This document shows positions 1 to 7,490 of a DNA stretch of 32,327 bases, in pieces. The notes beneath the pieces were generated by a model. That model was given only the letters and a program-made list of their open reading frames with translations, ran no database searches and was not told where the DNA came from. Positions within the stretch are counted from its first letter, which is position 1. Each line of letters starts with the position of its first letter. The translations under genes were made by a program, and so were the position numbers. The DNA comes from an uncultured Lactobacillus sp. (GTDB lineage Bacteria; Bacillota; Bacilli; Lactobacillales; Lactobacillaceae). The DNA lies in contig CALNAJ010000010.1 in assembly GCA_937874695.1 (NCBI GenBank), positions 1 to 32,327 on the forward strand. The letters are read 5' to 3'.

Positions 1-34
1 GTTTGTTCTTAATGTTCGCTAAACTTGTTGGCAT
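1..34 (-). CDS. veg: Veg family protein, N-terminal 11 codons only
   Basis: Only the first 11 codons are inside the window; they read MPTSLANIKNK and the gene runs off the left edge. This matches the usual start of lactobacillal Veg proteins as I recall them. An SD-like GAGGTGA lies six bases before the ATG at 32-34. Veg is a small conserved Firmicutes protein, linked in Bacillus to biofilm control, with no settled molecular function. Its place directly after ksgA on the same strand is the classical Firmicutes order (rnmV-ksgA-...-veg), which supports the call despite the short fragment. Confidence 0.75.
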   Translation of the reverse strand, partial: MPTSLANIKNK

Positions 35-46
35 GCACTTCACCTC

Positions 47-73
47 TGTGAAACATGATACCATGGTTTCACA
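47..73 (-). promoter_or_regulatory. 5' leader hairpin of veg mRNA
   Basis: An inverted repeat pairs 47-57 with 62-73: eleven base pairs, one bulged G and a four-base loop. The predicted start is near 77, so the stem would form at the extreme 5' end of the mRNA, and its 3' arm touches the ribosome binding site at 40-46. No U-run follows in either direction, so it is not an intrinsic terminator. A 5' stabilising or translation-modulating stem is the likely role, which is inference. Confidence 0.55.
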
Positions 74-83
74 AAAAACGCAA

Positions 84-112
84 ATTATACCACACTAGCC
101 TGCAATCCGCAA
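84..112 (-). promoter_or_regulatory. veg promoter (sigma-A type)
   Basis: On the minus strand a perfect -10 TATAAT (84-89) lies 17 bases after a -35-like TTGCGG (107-112). Transcription would start near position 77, just before the 5' hairpin and about 43 bases before the veg ATG. This gives veg its own strong promoter, separate from ksgA, whose stop codon is at 133. Confidence 0.8.
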
Positions 113-132
113 GAATCCGCAATTGAAAAGGG

Positions 133-1023
133 TTACATAAGTCCTTCATTGTGAAAAGCGTTGGTTAATTCGATGAAATTTATCAAGGTTAGCCGTTCTG
201 GCCGTAACTGTTGCGAAATGCCAACGTCTTTCAAGACCGCTTCGATGCGTTCACGAACTTCTGGTTGTTTCCCAAAAATCCCTTGAAGATTGTTCCACAA
301 CGTCTTACGACGGTGCGCGAAGCAACCCTTAACGAACTTGTACAAAGCTTGGTCGTCGTACGGTTTGACCGGTAATGGCTCGCGCGGCGTCAACCGAATG
401 ATAGCGGAGTCAACGTTCGGTTGTGGGATGAAGGCCGTCCGGGGCACTTCGAAGGCAACCTCTACGTGAGCACGGTACTGCATGACCACGGAGAGCGACC
501 CATAGGCCTTAGTGCCGGGCTCAGCGACCAACCGATCGGCCACTTCACGCTGCATCATGACCACGATTTCATCGAAGCTCACGCCGCTCTGCAACACGCC
601 CATCAGAATTGGGGTCGTGATGTAGTATGGCAGGTTAGCCACGATTTTTACGGGATGGCCCGGTTCAAACTCATCCTTAATCACAGCTGGCAGGTTCGCC
701 TTCAGGATATCCTGATTGATCACCTTGACGTTGTCATAATCCATCAATGTTTCATCGAGGACTGGCAACAGGTTTTCGTCAATTTCAAAGGCCACGACCT
801 TCCGTGCCCGTTTGGCGATCTGTTCCGTCAATGCCCCAATCCCGGGGCCAATTTCAATGACATTATCGTTATCCGTCACATCTGCAGCGTTAACGATGTT
901 GCGAAGGATATTTAAGTCCGAGAGAAAGTTTTGTCCCAGGCTCTTCTTGGCCACTAACCGGTAACGGGATAGGATGGCCTTGGTGCGGGCTGGTGAGCCA
1001 ATTTCGGGTACGCTATTATTCAT
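133..1023 (-). CDS. rsmA: 16S rRNA (adenine(1518)-N(6)/adenine(1519)-N(6))-dimethyltransferase RsmA/KsgA
   Basis: RsmA dimethylates the two adjacent adenines in the helix 45 loop of 16S rRNA, using S-adenosylmethionine, late in 30S maturation. The protein (296 aa) has the N-terminal KKSLGQNFL signature, the SAM-binding EIGPGIGALT motif and the catalytic NLPYY motif, then the small C-terminal helical domain. The reading frame extends upstream to 1119. The ATG at 1023 is chosen because AAAAGGAGG lies just before it and the protein then has normal family length. It overlaps the end of rnmV by 8 bases, so translation is probably coupled. Loss of RsmA gives kasugamycin resistance in many bacteria. 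Confidence 0.96.
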   Translation of the reverse strand: MNNSVPEIGSPARTKAILSRYRLVAKKSLGQNFLSDLNILRNIVNAADVTDNDNVIEIGPGIGALTEQIAKRARKVVAFEIDENLLPVLDETLMDYDNVKVINQDILKANLPAVIKDEFEPGHPVKIVANLPYYITTPILMGVLQSGVSFDEIVVMMQREVADRLVAEPGTKAYGSLSVVMQYRAHVEVAFEVPRTAFIPQPNVDSAIIRLTPREPLPVKPYDDQALYKFVKGCFAHRRKTLWNNLQGIFGKQPEVRERIEAVLKDVGISQQLRPERLTLINFIELTNAFHNEGLM

Positions 1024-1585
1024 GGAAATCCTCCTTTTGACGAATCTGTTGCACTGCGGCGGCAAAGTCTGCGGGTTGGATGCTAAACATCCGCAGGCGC
1101 TTCTCCAGTTGCTTACCATTCACGTAACCAATCTGGAGGAGTTCACCAAGCTGTTCACGCCGGGCCTTGGCACCGGCCCCACCAATCAAGCCCGCTGCCA
1201 TTAAATCTTCATGGGTGATCAACGTGGGTGCTGCTGTCGTTTCGGTATACACGTGGTCGAGTGCGGCCCGGATAGCTTCCGGACTGGCATGTTCCACACC
1301 GAGTGACCCGCCGGCCTTGTCCGGACGGCCCTCTGCTTTAGGCAAAAAGGCATGTTTCGCATTCGGCACAGCCTCGGCCACAATCTTACGAATCTTTTCA
1401 CCGGAGAAATCAGGGTCGGTAAAAATAATCACACCCCGTTGATCGGCTAATTTTTCAATGAGGGCCAGTGTATCCTCATCGATAGCGGAGCCCCGCGTCT
1501 CAATGGTGTCGGCGTTGACCGCTCTGTTGATTGATTTGGTATCGTCTTTGCCCTCCACCACGAGGACTTCTTTAATCTTCTTCAT
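1016..1585 (-). CDS. rnmV: Ribonuclease M5, 5S rRNA maturation
   Basis: RNase M5 makes the final cuts in 5S rRNA precursors in Firmicutes, acting on the precursor bound to ribosomal protein L18. The N-terminal half is a TOPRIM domain: the VVEGKDD glutamate motif lies near residues 8-14 and the acidic TDPDFSG motif near residue 60. A C-terminal helical region follows. The frame is open to 1741, but family length (189 aa) and a GAGGAG about ten bases upstream favour the ATG at 1585. It overlaps tatD by 14 bases and rsmA by 8, so the three genes form a tight operon linking rRNA maturation and modification. Confidence 0.95.
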   Translation of the reverse strand: MKKIKEVLVVEGKDDTKSINRAVNADTIETRGSAIDEDTLALIEKLADQRGVIIFTDPDFSGEKIRKIVAEAVPNAKHAFLPKAEGRPDKAGGSLGVEHASPEAIRAALDHVYTETTAAPTLITHEDLMAAGLIGGAGAKARREQLGELLQIGYVNGKQLEKRLRMFSIQPADFAAAVQQIRQKEDFHE

Positions 1586-2351
1586 TGATTTGATAAAACT
1601 CCTCTGCGTTGTGGTAAGTGGCGGCGGCAATTTCTTCCGGCGTCGTGTCACGTTCCTTAGCGATGGCTTCAACCGTATAGCGGGTAAAGGCCGGCTCATT
1701 TTGTTCCCCACGGTGGGGTTCCGGTGACAGGTATGGCGCATCGGTCTCGACCATCATGACATCGAGTGGCGTGGCCCGTACGGAGTCGTGGACTTCGTGG
1801 GCATTCTTAAAGCTAGCCACACCGGAGTAAGAAATGTGCATCCCCAGGTCCAAGAACTTCTTGAGCCATTCGGGATCACCGTTAAAGCTGTGCATTACAC
1901 CGCCAATGTCGCTGATGCCACCGTCCTTAAGAATCCGGTAGGTGTCTTCAAAGGCGTCTCGGTTATGAATGGCAACGGGCTTGCCGACTTCTTTAGCAAT
2001 CGCAACTTGCCGGGCAAATACCTTGCGTTGGACGTCCTGTGGCGAACTGTCCCAGTGATAGTCCAGGCCAATTTCGCCGAGTGCAACGACCCGGTCGTCG
2101 GCTAGTTGTTCTTCCATAACCTTCTCGGCAGCCGCATCGTAATTCTTAGAATCTTCAGGGTGCCAGCCCACGGCCGCGTACAGCTGTGGATACTGGTGCG
2201 CCAGCTTGATAGCATCGGCGTTCAACTGCGTGTTGGAGCCGATATTGACCATCTTGACGACGTCTAAATCCGCTGCCTGCTTGAGGTAACGGGGGACTTC
2301 TTTAATAAATTCTTCGCTGTTTAAATGGGTATGTGAATCAAAGATTTTCAT
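1572..2351 (-). CDS. tatD: TatD family metal-dependent hydrolase (DNase)
   Basis: This is a TIM-barrel metallohydrolase of the TatD/YabD family, whose members have Mg-dependent 3'-5' exonuclease activity on DNA and RNA. Family motifs are clear: the metal ligand pair in DSHTHLN at the N terminus, EIGLDYH near residue 93, the HNRDAF stretch near 128 and VETDAPYLSPEPHRG near 200. The chosen ATG at 2351 lies six bases after AGGAGG; an adjacent ATG at 2354 is only three bases away from it. It is the first gene of the tatD-rnmV-rsmA operon. No convincing promoter was found just upstream, where a structured repeat lies. Confidence 0.95.
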   Translation of the reverse strand: MKIFDSHTHLNSEEFIKEVPRYLKQAADLDVVKMVNIGSNTQLNADAIKLAHQYPQLYAAVGWHPEDSKNYDAAAEKVMEEQLADDRVVALGEIGLDYHWDSSPQDVQRKVFARQVAIAKEVGKPVAIHNRDAFEDTYRILKDGGISDIGGVMHSFNGDPEWLKKFLDLGMHISYSGVASFKNAHEVHDSVRATPLDVMMVETDAPYLSPEPHRGEQNEPAFTRYTVEAIAKERDTTPEEIAAATYHNAEEFYQINEED

Positions 2352-2418
2352 CATGATCCTCCTATTTCCGTGAAACACTTTCCTTTGATACTTCATTACC
2401 TTGACCTGCGTCTCCGGA

Positions 2419-2584
2419 CTAGTGAAAATGGACCGGTTCGCTGTGGGCGGACGCCCAGAGCCAAAGAGCGGTCTCTGGACTTGCCTTTGAACCTCTAAGA
2501 ACCGAGTTTCAAAGACACCAATTGACTAAGCGGCAAGAATCCTGCCGCTAAGTCAATTCCCACGGCTGAGTCCATTTTCACCAG
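2419..2584. repeat. Structured repeat element, copy C
   Basis: One of three related elements in this window. The ends pair (2419-2433 with 2570-2584, 14 of 15). An inner stem GCTGTGGG/CCCACGGC lies at 2440-2447 and 2559-2566. A short hairpin presents the shared core GCCAAAGAGCGG (2460-2471). A perfect 16-bp hairpin follows at 2520-2535/2543-2558, with TAAG at equivalent places in its arms. The element contains no plausible ORF. It lies between tatD and a DnaA-box cluster. The strand is uncertain: G-U versus A-C pairs in different stems point in opposite directions. If read on the minus strand it could be part of a tatD leader. Confidence 0.7.
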
Positions 2585-2655
2585 CCCTACGACTCACACA
2601 GAGTTAACTTAAAACCAAACTTCCGTGGATTCAACTAAAATGGCACATAAAATAG

Positions 2656-2902
2656 TTATTCACAGGTGGATAACTATTCGGAAGTGGCAGTTATCAACAA
2701 CGAAATCAGCACTTGTTCACTAATTTCACTGCCTACCGCCATTATCGCAGACCTTATGAACAATTTCATCCACAATTCGCTGAATTATCAACCGACTTAT
2801 GCACCTATCTGTTTATAGGTGACGGGAATTGTCCACAATTTGCCTGTAGCTATCTTTTCACGAATCTCTTTTACACCGGTGGATAAGTTCGTAAGTGGAT
2901 AA
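2656..2902. promoter_or_regulatory. DnaA-box cluster
   Basis: Ten 9-mers match the DnaA consensus TTATNCACA closely. Plus strand: 2656 TTATTCACA (exact), 2691 TTATCAACA, 2754 TTATGAACA, 2766 TCATCCACA, 2785 TTATCAACC, 2797 TTATGCACC and 2829 TTGTCCACA. Minus strand: 2665-2673 TTATCCACC, 2878-2886 TTATCCACC and 2894-2902 TTATCCACT. All but the 2785 site have at most one mismatch. No gene is visible in the stretch. DnaA-box clusters away from oriC are known in E. coli (datA, DARS) and Bacillus, where they tune initiation or transcription. This is not expected to be oriC itself, because dnaA and dnaN are absent. Confidence 0.7.
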
Positions 2903-2989
2903 CTCACGTATTACCTTATTTCTCACACCCGGCTATCCCGGTAGTTATCGGTCAGTTGAGACTCGTGGTTAAAAGTTAGCCTAGCCGGA

Positions 2990-3165
2990 GGCAACCAGGG
3001 ATGGAGCCAGCCGTGACAGCGATGTTAGACCGGGCGATTGTTTTTCCCCGGCCTTACATCGCGGGACGCGTTTGGAAACTCGTGATTCTCAGCGAGGTTT
3101 CAAACCGAGCCGGAAGCCCGCTCTTTGGCTGCAGGCGGTCCCCACAGCGGCGGAATCCCTTTGCC
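2990..3165. repeat. Structured repeat element, copy A (inverted relative to B and C)
   Basis: The closing stem pairs GGCAA plus AGGGAT (2990-2994, 2997-3002) with ATCCCT plus TTGCC (3155-3165). An outer AAAAG/CTTTT pair lies at 2971-2975/3166-3170. The core, read on the minus strand, is GCCAAAGAGCGG (3118-3129). An internal minus-strand hairpin closes with GCGATGT/ACATCGC and has a CCGGG/CCCGG inner stem. Outside the stems it aligns well with copy B, including the CTCCGGCTA flank. Reading frames across it are fortuitous. It lies just beyond the metG terminator. G-U pairs in two stems favour transcription from the minus strand. Confidence 0.7.
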
Positions 3166-3252
3166 CTTTTCAATCATCTAGACGAAACGTGTTCCAGAGG
3201 GCAGCTGGTTGTGAGCGCCAGCTAACCGCCCTCTTCCACACTCTTTTGACAT

Positions 3253-3284
3253 AAAAACGCGGGTTTGGCGTCTCATCGACCCGC
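3253..3284 (-). terminator. metG terminator
   Basis: On the minus strand the stem GCGGGT/ACCCGC (3279-3284 with 3259-3264) is followed by CGTTTTTAT. It lies about 20 bases past the metG stop codon, so metG transcription should end before repeat copy A. Confidence 0.75.
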
Positions 3285-3304
3285 CGCCCACGCTTATGCG
3301 AACA

Positions 3305-5347
3305 TTATTCGACTGATGAACCGTTGACCAATTCACTTGGTACGGTGATTAATTGGACCTTACCGTCGTGTTCTGCGGACAGTAACATCCCTTGGCTGAC
3401 CTGACCACGCATCTTCCGTGGCTTCAGGTTGGCCACAATGACCACCTTTTTACCCACGAGTGATTGTGGTTCTGGATACCATTGGGCAATCCCAGACAGA
3501 ATCTGGCGGTTACCTTGGTCGCCGGCGTCCAATTGGAACTTCAGGAGCTTGTCGGCACCTTCCACGTGGTCGACCGCTTTAACTTCGGCGACCCGCAGTT
3601 CAATCTTTTCAAACTTATCAAACCGGATTTCCGGCTTGTTTAAGGTCAATTCAGAGTCACTCTCAGCCTCGGACTTGGCAGCTTCCTGCTGTGCCTGAGC
3701 CTTGGCAGCCATCGCGGCCCGACCCTTCGTCTTTTCAGACTTGGTCATCTGACCTTGAATGAAGTCGACTTCTTCCTTCACGTCGATCCGTGGGAAGATT
3801 GGAGTCCCTTTGGCAACGACCTGCTTGCCGGCTGGTAAATCAGCCATCTTCAAGTCGACCATGTCAATGGTAGCTGGATCTAAGCCGAGTTGGGCAAAGA
3901 TTTCCTTAGGCGCATGCGTCATGACTGGGCTGATCAACGTTGCGATCACCCGCAGGCTGGCAGCTAAGTGCGCCATAACAGCGGCCAATTCGGTTGCCTT
4001 GCTGTCATCCTTGGCCAATTGCCAAGGTGCCGTTTCGTCAATGTACTTGTTCGTCCGGGAAACTAACTTCCAGATTTCAGAAAGGGCATCGGCAAAGTGC
4101 ATCTTGTCCATCAAGTCATGGTAGTTGGCAATGACGGATTCAGATGTAGCTTCGAGGTCCGCGTCAAATTCAGTCACGCCGGCCTTGAATTCAGGCAACT
4201 TGCCATCTTCGTACTTGTTGATCATGGCAACGGTCCGGTTCAACAGGTTCCCCAGGTCGTTAGCCAAGTCGTAATTCAACCGGTCAACAAAGTCTTCGGG
4301 CGTAAAGGTCCCGTCGTTTCCGTAAGGCATTGCTCGCATCAAGTAGTAACGCAAAGCGTCGAGGCCGTAACGGTCAACCAACGTTTCGGGGTAAATCACG
4401 TTCCCCTTGGACTTGGACATCTTGCCATCCTTCATCAGTAACCAGCCGTGCGCAAACAATTCGTCTGGGGCTTCGATGCCCAGCGCGTGCAACACGATTG
4501 GCCAGTAGATGGAGTGGAAACGAACGATTTCTTTCCCAACCATTTGAACATTGGCTGGCCAGAACTTGTTGAACAAACTTTCATCGTCACTGGTGTAACC
4601 CAATGCCGTGATATAGTTGAGCAGCGCATCGATCCACACGTAGACCACGTGCTTGGGGTTGCTCTTGACGGGCACACCCCAAGTGAAGGTCGTCCGGGAA
4701 ACGGCGAGGTCTTCCAGACCAGGCTTGATGAAGTTGTTGATCATTTCAGTCATCCGAGATTCTGGTTGGATGAAGTGGGGATGGCTGTGGTAGAAGTCCA
4801 GCAGCCAGTCAGCATACTTGCTCATCTTGAAGAAGTACGACTGTTCCTTGACCAGGGAAACTTCGTGGCCAGAAGGGGCCTTCCCACCAATTACTTTGCC
4901 GTTGTCATCATGGTAGACTTCAGCCAATTGTGTTTCGGTGAAGTATTCTTCGTCATCCTCAGAGTACCAGCCTTCGTATTCGCCCAGGTAGATGTCGCCC
5001 TGATTTAACAGGCGTTCAAAGACTTCCTGCACGGCCGCCACGTGTTCCTTGTCGGTCGTCCGGATGAATTTATCGTTGGAAATTTCCAACGTCTTCCAGA
5101 GTTGCTTGATGCCGTCAGCCATACCGTCCACATATTCCTGTGGTGATTGGCCTTGGGACTTCGCCTTGTCCTCAATCTTCAGACCATGTTCATCGGTCCC
5201 AGTTAAGAAAAAGACGTCGTAACCGTTGCTCCGCTTGTAACGGGCTTCCGTGTCACACGCAATCGTGGTGTAAGAGTTCCCGATGTGCAGCCGCCCAGAT
5301 GGGTAGTAGATCGGCGTGGTAATGTAAAAACTTGGTTTGTCTGCCAT
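3305..5347 (-). CDS. metG: Methionine--tRNA ligase
   Basis: MetRS charges tRNA-Met, including initiator tRNA, using ATP. The 680-residue protein has the class I HIGH-type motif in PSGRLHIGNSY near the N terminus, KMSKSKGN near residue 310, an anticodon-binding helical domain, and a C-terminal EMAP/Trbp111-like tRNA-binding domain over roughly the last 105 residues (ELRVAEV ... PRKMRGQVSQGM). The connective peptide lacks the four zinc-knuckle cysteines of many MetRSs: GWYSEDDEEYF and KAPSGHEVS stand where CxxC pairs occur elsewhere. This fits the zinc-free type. The ATG at 5347 has only a modest GGGAAGG upstream. The gene is monocistronic, with a terminator at 3253-3284 and a likely promoter near 5420. 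Confidence 0.97.
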   Translation of the reverse strand: MADKPSFYITTPIYYPSGRLHIGNSYTTIACDTEARYKRSNGYDVFFLTGTDEHGLKIEDKAKSQGQSPQEYVDGMADGIKQLWKTLEISNDKFIRTTDKEHVAAVQEVFERLLNQGDIYLGEYEGWYSEDDEEYFTETQLAEVYHDDNGKVIGGKAPSGHEVSLVKEQSYFFKMSKYADWLLDFYHSHPHFIQPESRMTEMINNFIKPGLEDLAVSRTTFTWGVPVKSNPKHVVYVWIDALLNYITALGYTSDDESLFNKFWPANVQMVGKEIVRFHSIYWPIVLHALGIEAPDELFAHGWLLMKDGKMSKSKGNVIYPETLVDRYGLDALRYYLMRAMPYGNDGTFTPEDFVDRLNYDLANDLGNLLNRTVAMINKYEDGKLPEFKAGVTEFDADLEATSESVIANYHDLMDKMHFADALSEIWKLVSRTNKYIDETAPWQLAKDDSKATELAAVMAHLAASLRVIATLISPVMTHAPKEIFAQLGLDPATIDMVDLKMADLPAGKQVVAKGTPIFPRIDVKEEVDFIQGQMTKSEKTKGRAAMAAKAQAQQEAAKSEAESDSELTLNKPEIRFDKFEKIELRVAEVKAVDHVEGADKLLKFQLDAGDQGNRQILSGIAQWYPEPQSLVGKKVVIVANLKPRKMRGQVSQGMLLSAEHDGKVQLITVPSELVNGSSVE

Positions 5348-5419
5348 AAAATAAAAGCCTTCCCTCGCTCTAAATTGTTCCCTTATTTTTAAGTTAAATT
5401 TCAGTTTAAATTCTAATCC

Positions 5420-5428
5420 AGTATAGCA
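5420..5428 (-). promoter_or_regulatory. Probable metG promoter, extended -10
   Basis: The minus strand reads TGCTATACT, an extended -10 (TGN plus TATACT), about 70 bases before the metG ATG. No good -35 is visible; it would fall inside the 5433-5461 hairpin. No T-box or other leader is seen for metG. Confidence 0.5.
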
Positions 5429-5432
5429 TAAA

Positions 5433-5461
5433 CCCCGGGTGAGCCATAGCGGTTCCCGGGG
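5433..5461 (-). terminator. Probable terminator of the SIR2-DUF72 operon
   Basis: Perfect CCCCGGG/CCCGGGG arms (5433-5439, 5455-5461) lie about 80 bases past the DUF72 stop on the minus strand. The U-run is short (TTTATG), so termination may be partial. Confidence 0.45.
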
Positions 5462-5543
5462 ATTTTAAGGCTACAAATTTTTGCTTTCAGCGTTTGAACA
5501 CCTGACGCGTGAGTCACCACAACGACCGGTAACACCCATTCGG

Positions 5544-6392
5544 TCAGAACAGGTCCAATTGCTGTGGCGCCAGATTGTCCCACTGCAGGCCCAGAATAGC
5601 CTGTAAACGCATGGCGTTCGGGGCCGCATCCTTGCCGGAGTTGTTGTTGAAGATCACGCAGACATCCTTGGCCTGGGTCGCCAGCCGGCGCACCAAATTT
5701 GCCAGCGTCTGCAACTCTTTTTCACTGTATTTGTACAGTGTCCGCGTCTTGCGCCAGCTGGCGCCTTGATTGAACCAGCCCTGCTCGTTACGCCCGTGCA
5801 GGCGCACGACTGCTAGTCCAGGCGTCGTGACTGTCTCGACCAGAGGAATCCCATTGTTCAGATTATGGGGTTCATCGGTCGTGACGTTGGTGATCTTTAG
5901 TGATTGCAAATACGCCGTGACGTCAGCCGTCATCCCCGGCTCTTCAAACCAACTGGGGCTACGGAATTCTACCGCTACCGGCAGGTTTCCCATCTGAACA
6001 CGTACATCACGCAAATACTGAATATTCGCAGTCGTCCGGTTAAAGTACGGCGGGAACTGGAAGAGAACCGTTTGCAGCTGGTCATGGTCGACCAGGGGCT
6101 GAATCGCTTCACGGAACTGGATAAAGGCCGTTGCCCGCTCCTCATTGGTGGCGGGCTCGCTGCGTTGGTCATGGTGCGTCATCACCTGATTGGCCTTCAA
6201 AATATACTGAAACCCATCAGGCACCGCCGCCTGCCAATTCGCCACCGTGCTCTGCCGGGGAATCCCATAGAAGGGCGTATCCAGTTCGACGACCGGAAAA
6301 TGCCCTGCGTATTCACTCAGCGTTACCGGTCGGTCCTCCCCACCAATCAGAGCGGGATGTTCCTTCCAAGTCGTTAGCCCAATCGTAATCAT
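5544..6392 (-). CDS. DUF72 domain-containing protein (YecE family)
   Basis: The 282-residue protein belongs to the DUF72/YecE family of TIM-barrel proteins of unknown function. The N-terminal IGLTTWKEHP, ELDTPFYGIP, the KANQVMTH stretch, the VEFRSPSWF segment and the late CVIFNNNSGKDAAPNA motif are all in family positions. Structural resemblance to sugar-phosphate isomerase or endonuclease IV barrels has been noted for the family, but no reaction is established. The ATG at 6392 follows GAGGTG. The gene starts 11 bases after the small membrane gene and belongs to the SIR2-membrane protein-DUF72 operon. The assignment to the family is firm and the role unknown. Confidence 0.9.
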   Translation of the reverse strand: MITIGLTTWKEHPALIGGEDRPVTLSEYAGHFPVVELDTPFYGIPRQSTVANWQAAVPDGFQYILKANQVMTHHDQRSEPATNEERATAFIQFREAIQPLVDHDQLQTVLFQFPPYFNRTTANIQYLRDVRVQMGNLPVAVEFRSPSWFEEPGMTADVTAYLQSLKITNVTTDEPHNLNNGIPLVETVTTPGLAVVRLHGRNEQGWFNQGASWRKTRTLYKYSEKELQTLANLVRRLATQAKDVCVIFNNNSGKDAAPNAMRLQAILGLQWDNLAPQQLDLF

Positions 6393-6403
6393 CCTGTCAC
6401 CTC

Positions 6404-6730
6404 TTACTTTAAACGTTCAAACCGTTTGATCAAATCAACTTCTGGCGTGGTCAATTGCCCCGTCAGCTGACTGATCAGACGTTTACCAGCAACGCGATCG
6501 TTATACCGAATCGCCGTCACACAGATATCAATTAAGGCAAACATGACCGTCACCAAGATGGCCTCGCGCCGATTAAAAGTCGCATTAAAGAGCGTCACCA
6601 GCTGGCCACTAAACGCCAACTGAATGATACTGTAGACCAGCAGCGTATCGGGAAGAAGTTGAAGCACATTCAACCACCGCAACCGCCGCACTAACTTTTT
6701 TAATTGTGCAATGACTTCTTGATGACTCAT
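6404..6730 (-). CDS. Small membrane protein of unknown function
   Basis: I do not recognise this 108-residue protein. It has a basic amphipathic N terminus (LKKLVRRLRWLN), two probable membrane segments (about residues 20-50, with LLPDTLLVYSIIQLAF, and 57-75, with AILVTVMFALIDICV), and a soluble basic tail ending RFERLK. The start has GAGGGTGAG a few bases upstream. It lies between the SIR2 and DUF72 genes, 10-11 bases from each, so all three are probably co-transcribed. The coding call rests on length, ribosome binding site and tight packing, not on a known domain. Confidence 0.75.
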   Translation of the reverse strand: MSHQEVIAQLKKLVRRLRWLNVLQLLPDTLLVYSIIQLAFSGQLVTLFNATFNRREAILVTVMFALIDICVTAIRYNDRVAGKRLISQLTGQLTTPEVDLIKRFERLK

Positions 6731-6740
6731 CGTCTCACCC

Positions 6741-7448
6741 TCAGACTCGCAACGCGTCGAAGAACTCGGTTGCGTCGGCTTGAACCATATCGTAGGTAAA
6801 GCCCAGGTTTAATTTTTCTTGGTTAACGACCACGACCTGTGCCTGTTGGTTGCGATAATCGAGGAGTCCAGCAAACGGATAGACCCGCATGGAAGTCCCC
6901 ACGATGACAACTAAATCGGCCTGACTCATCGCCGCGACCGCGCGTTGCACGTTAGTGGTATTCAAGCCCTCATCATACAGCACAACATCGGGCCGCAACC
7001 AGCCGCCATCGGCATCGTGGTACGGCGACTTTAGGTAGTCGTGCCAGTCGGCCTTGGCGCCACAAACCTGGCAGTACACGTTATAGAGGTTCCCGTGAAA
7101 TTCCACCAGATGCTGGGTATCCGCAACGTTGTACAGGTTGTCGATATTTTGAGTAATGACCGTGGCCCGGTTCTGCCGAGTCAGGGCCGCTTGTTTCTCG
7201 TGAATGACGTTGGGTTTGGCATCTGGATAGTACAGGTTCTGCTTCACATAGTCATAAAAGACTTCTGGTTCCTGTACCAAACAGCTGTGACTCAGATAGT
7301 ATTCGGCGTTCCGGTGGCCGGTGTACAGACCATTTTTGGACCGGTAATCCGGAATTCCAGACGGCGTAGATACACCCGCCCCGGTTAAGAATACAATGTG
7401 CTGAGCTTGATCAAAGGTCGCTTGTAAGCGCGCTTCCATCCCCATCAT
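6741..7448 (-). CDS. SIR2 family NAD-dependent protein deacylase
   Basis: Sirtuins remove acyl groups from lysines, consuming NAD+. Motifs: GAGVSTPSGIPDYRS (from residue 23), TQNIDNLY (99-106), the catalytic His118 in EFHGN, and RPDVVLYDE (152-160). The zinc module is unusual: the first pair, Cys126 and Cys129, is present, but where the second CxxC is expected the sequence reads YHDADGGW with no cysteine. The 235-residue size is normal. Three in-frame ATGs (7448, 7445, 7439) follow AAGGAAAGG, so the true start could be up to three codons later. It is the first gene of the operon with the small membrane protein and DUF72, and repeat copy B lies directly upstream. Confidence 0.92.
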   Translation of the reverse strand: MMGMEARLQATFDQAQHIVFLTGAGVSTPSGIPDYRSKNGLYTGHRNAEYYLSHSCLVQEPEVFYDYVKQNLYYPDAKPNVIHEKQAALTRQNRATVITQNIDNLYNVADTQHLVEFHGNLYNVYCQVCGAKADWHDYLKSPYHDADGGWLRPDVVLYDEGLNTTNVQRAVAAMSQADLVVIVGTSMRVYPFAGLLDYRNQQAQVVVVNQEKLNLGFTYDMVQADATEFFDALRV

Positions 7449-7490
7449 CCTTTCCTTGTCTTGATTCTCTAAACTTGTCGTTGCCGTAAC

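Noticed and set aside
421..915. 164-codon plus-strand frame within ksgA
   Set aside because: It lies antisense inside a gene with clear family motifs and has no ribosome site.
2656..2902. Chromosomal origin oriC
   Set aside because: dnaA, dnaN and an obvious DNA-unwinding AT tract are absent, and the flanking genes are those usually some tens of kilobases from oriC; a secondary DnaA-binding cluster is more likely.
2419..3165. Insertion sequence or MITE bounded by inverted copies C and A
   Set aside because: No transposase, no target-site duplication, and the two copies differ in stem sequence; a third copy occurs alone at 7491.
3001..3225. Short plus-strand frames within repeat copy A
   Set aside because: They overlap the structured element, have no SD and no conserved pattern with the other copies.
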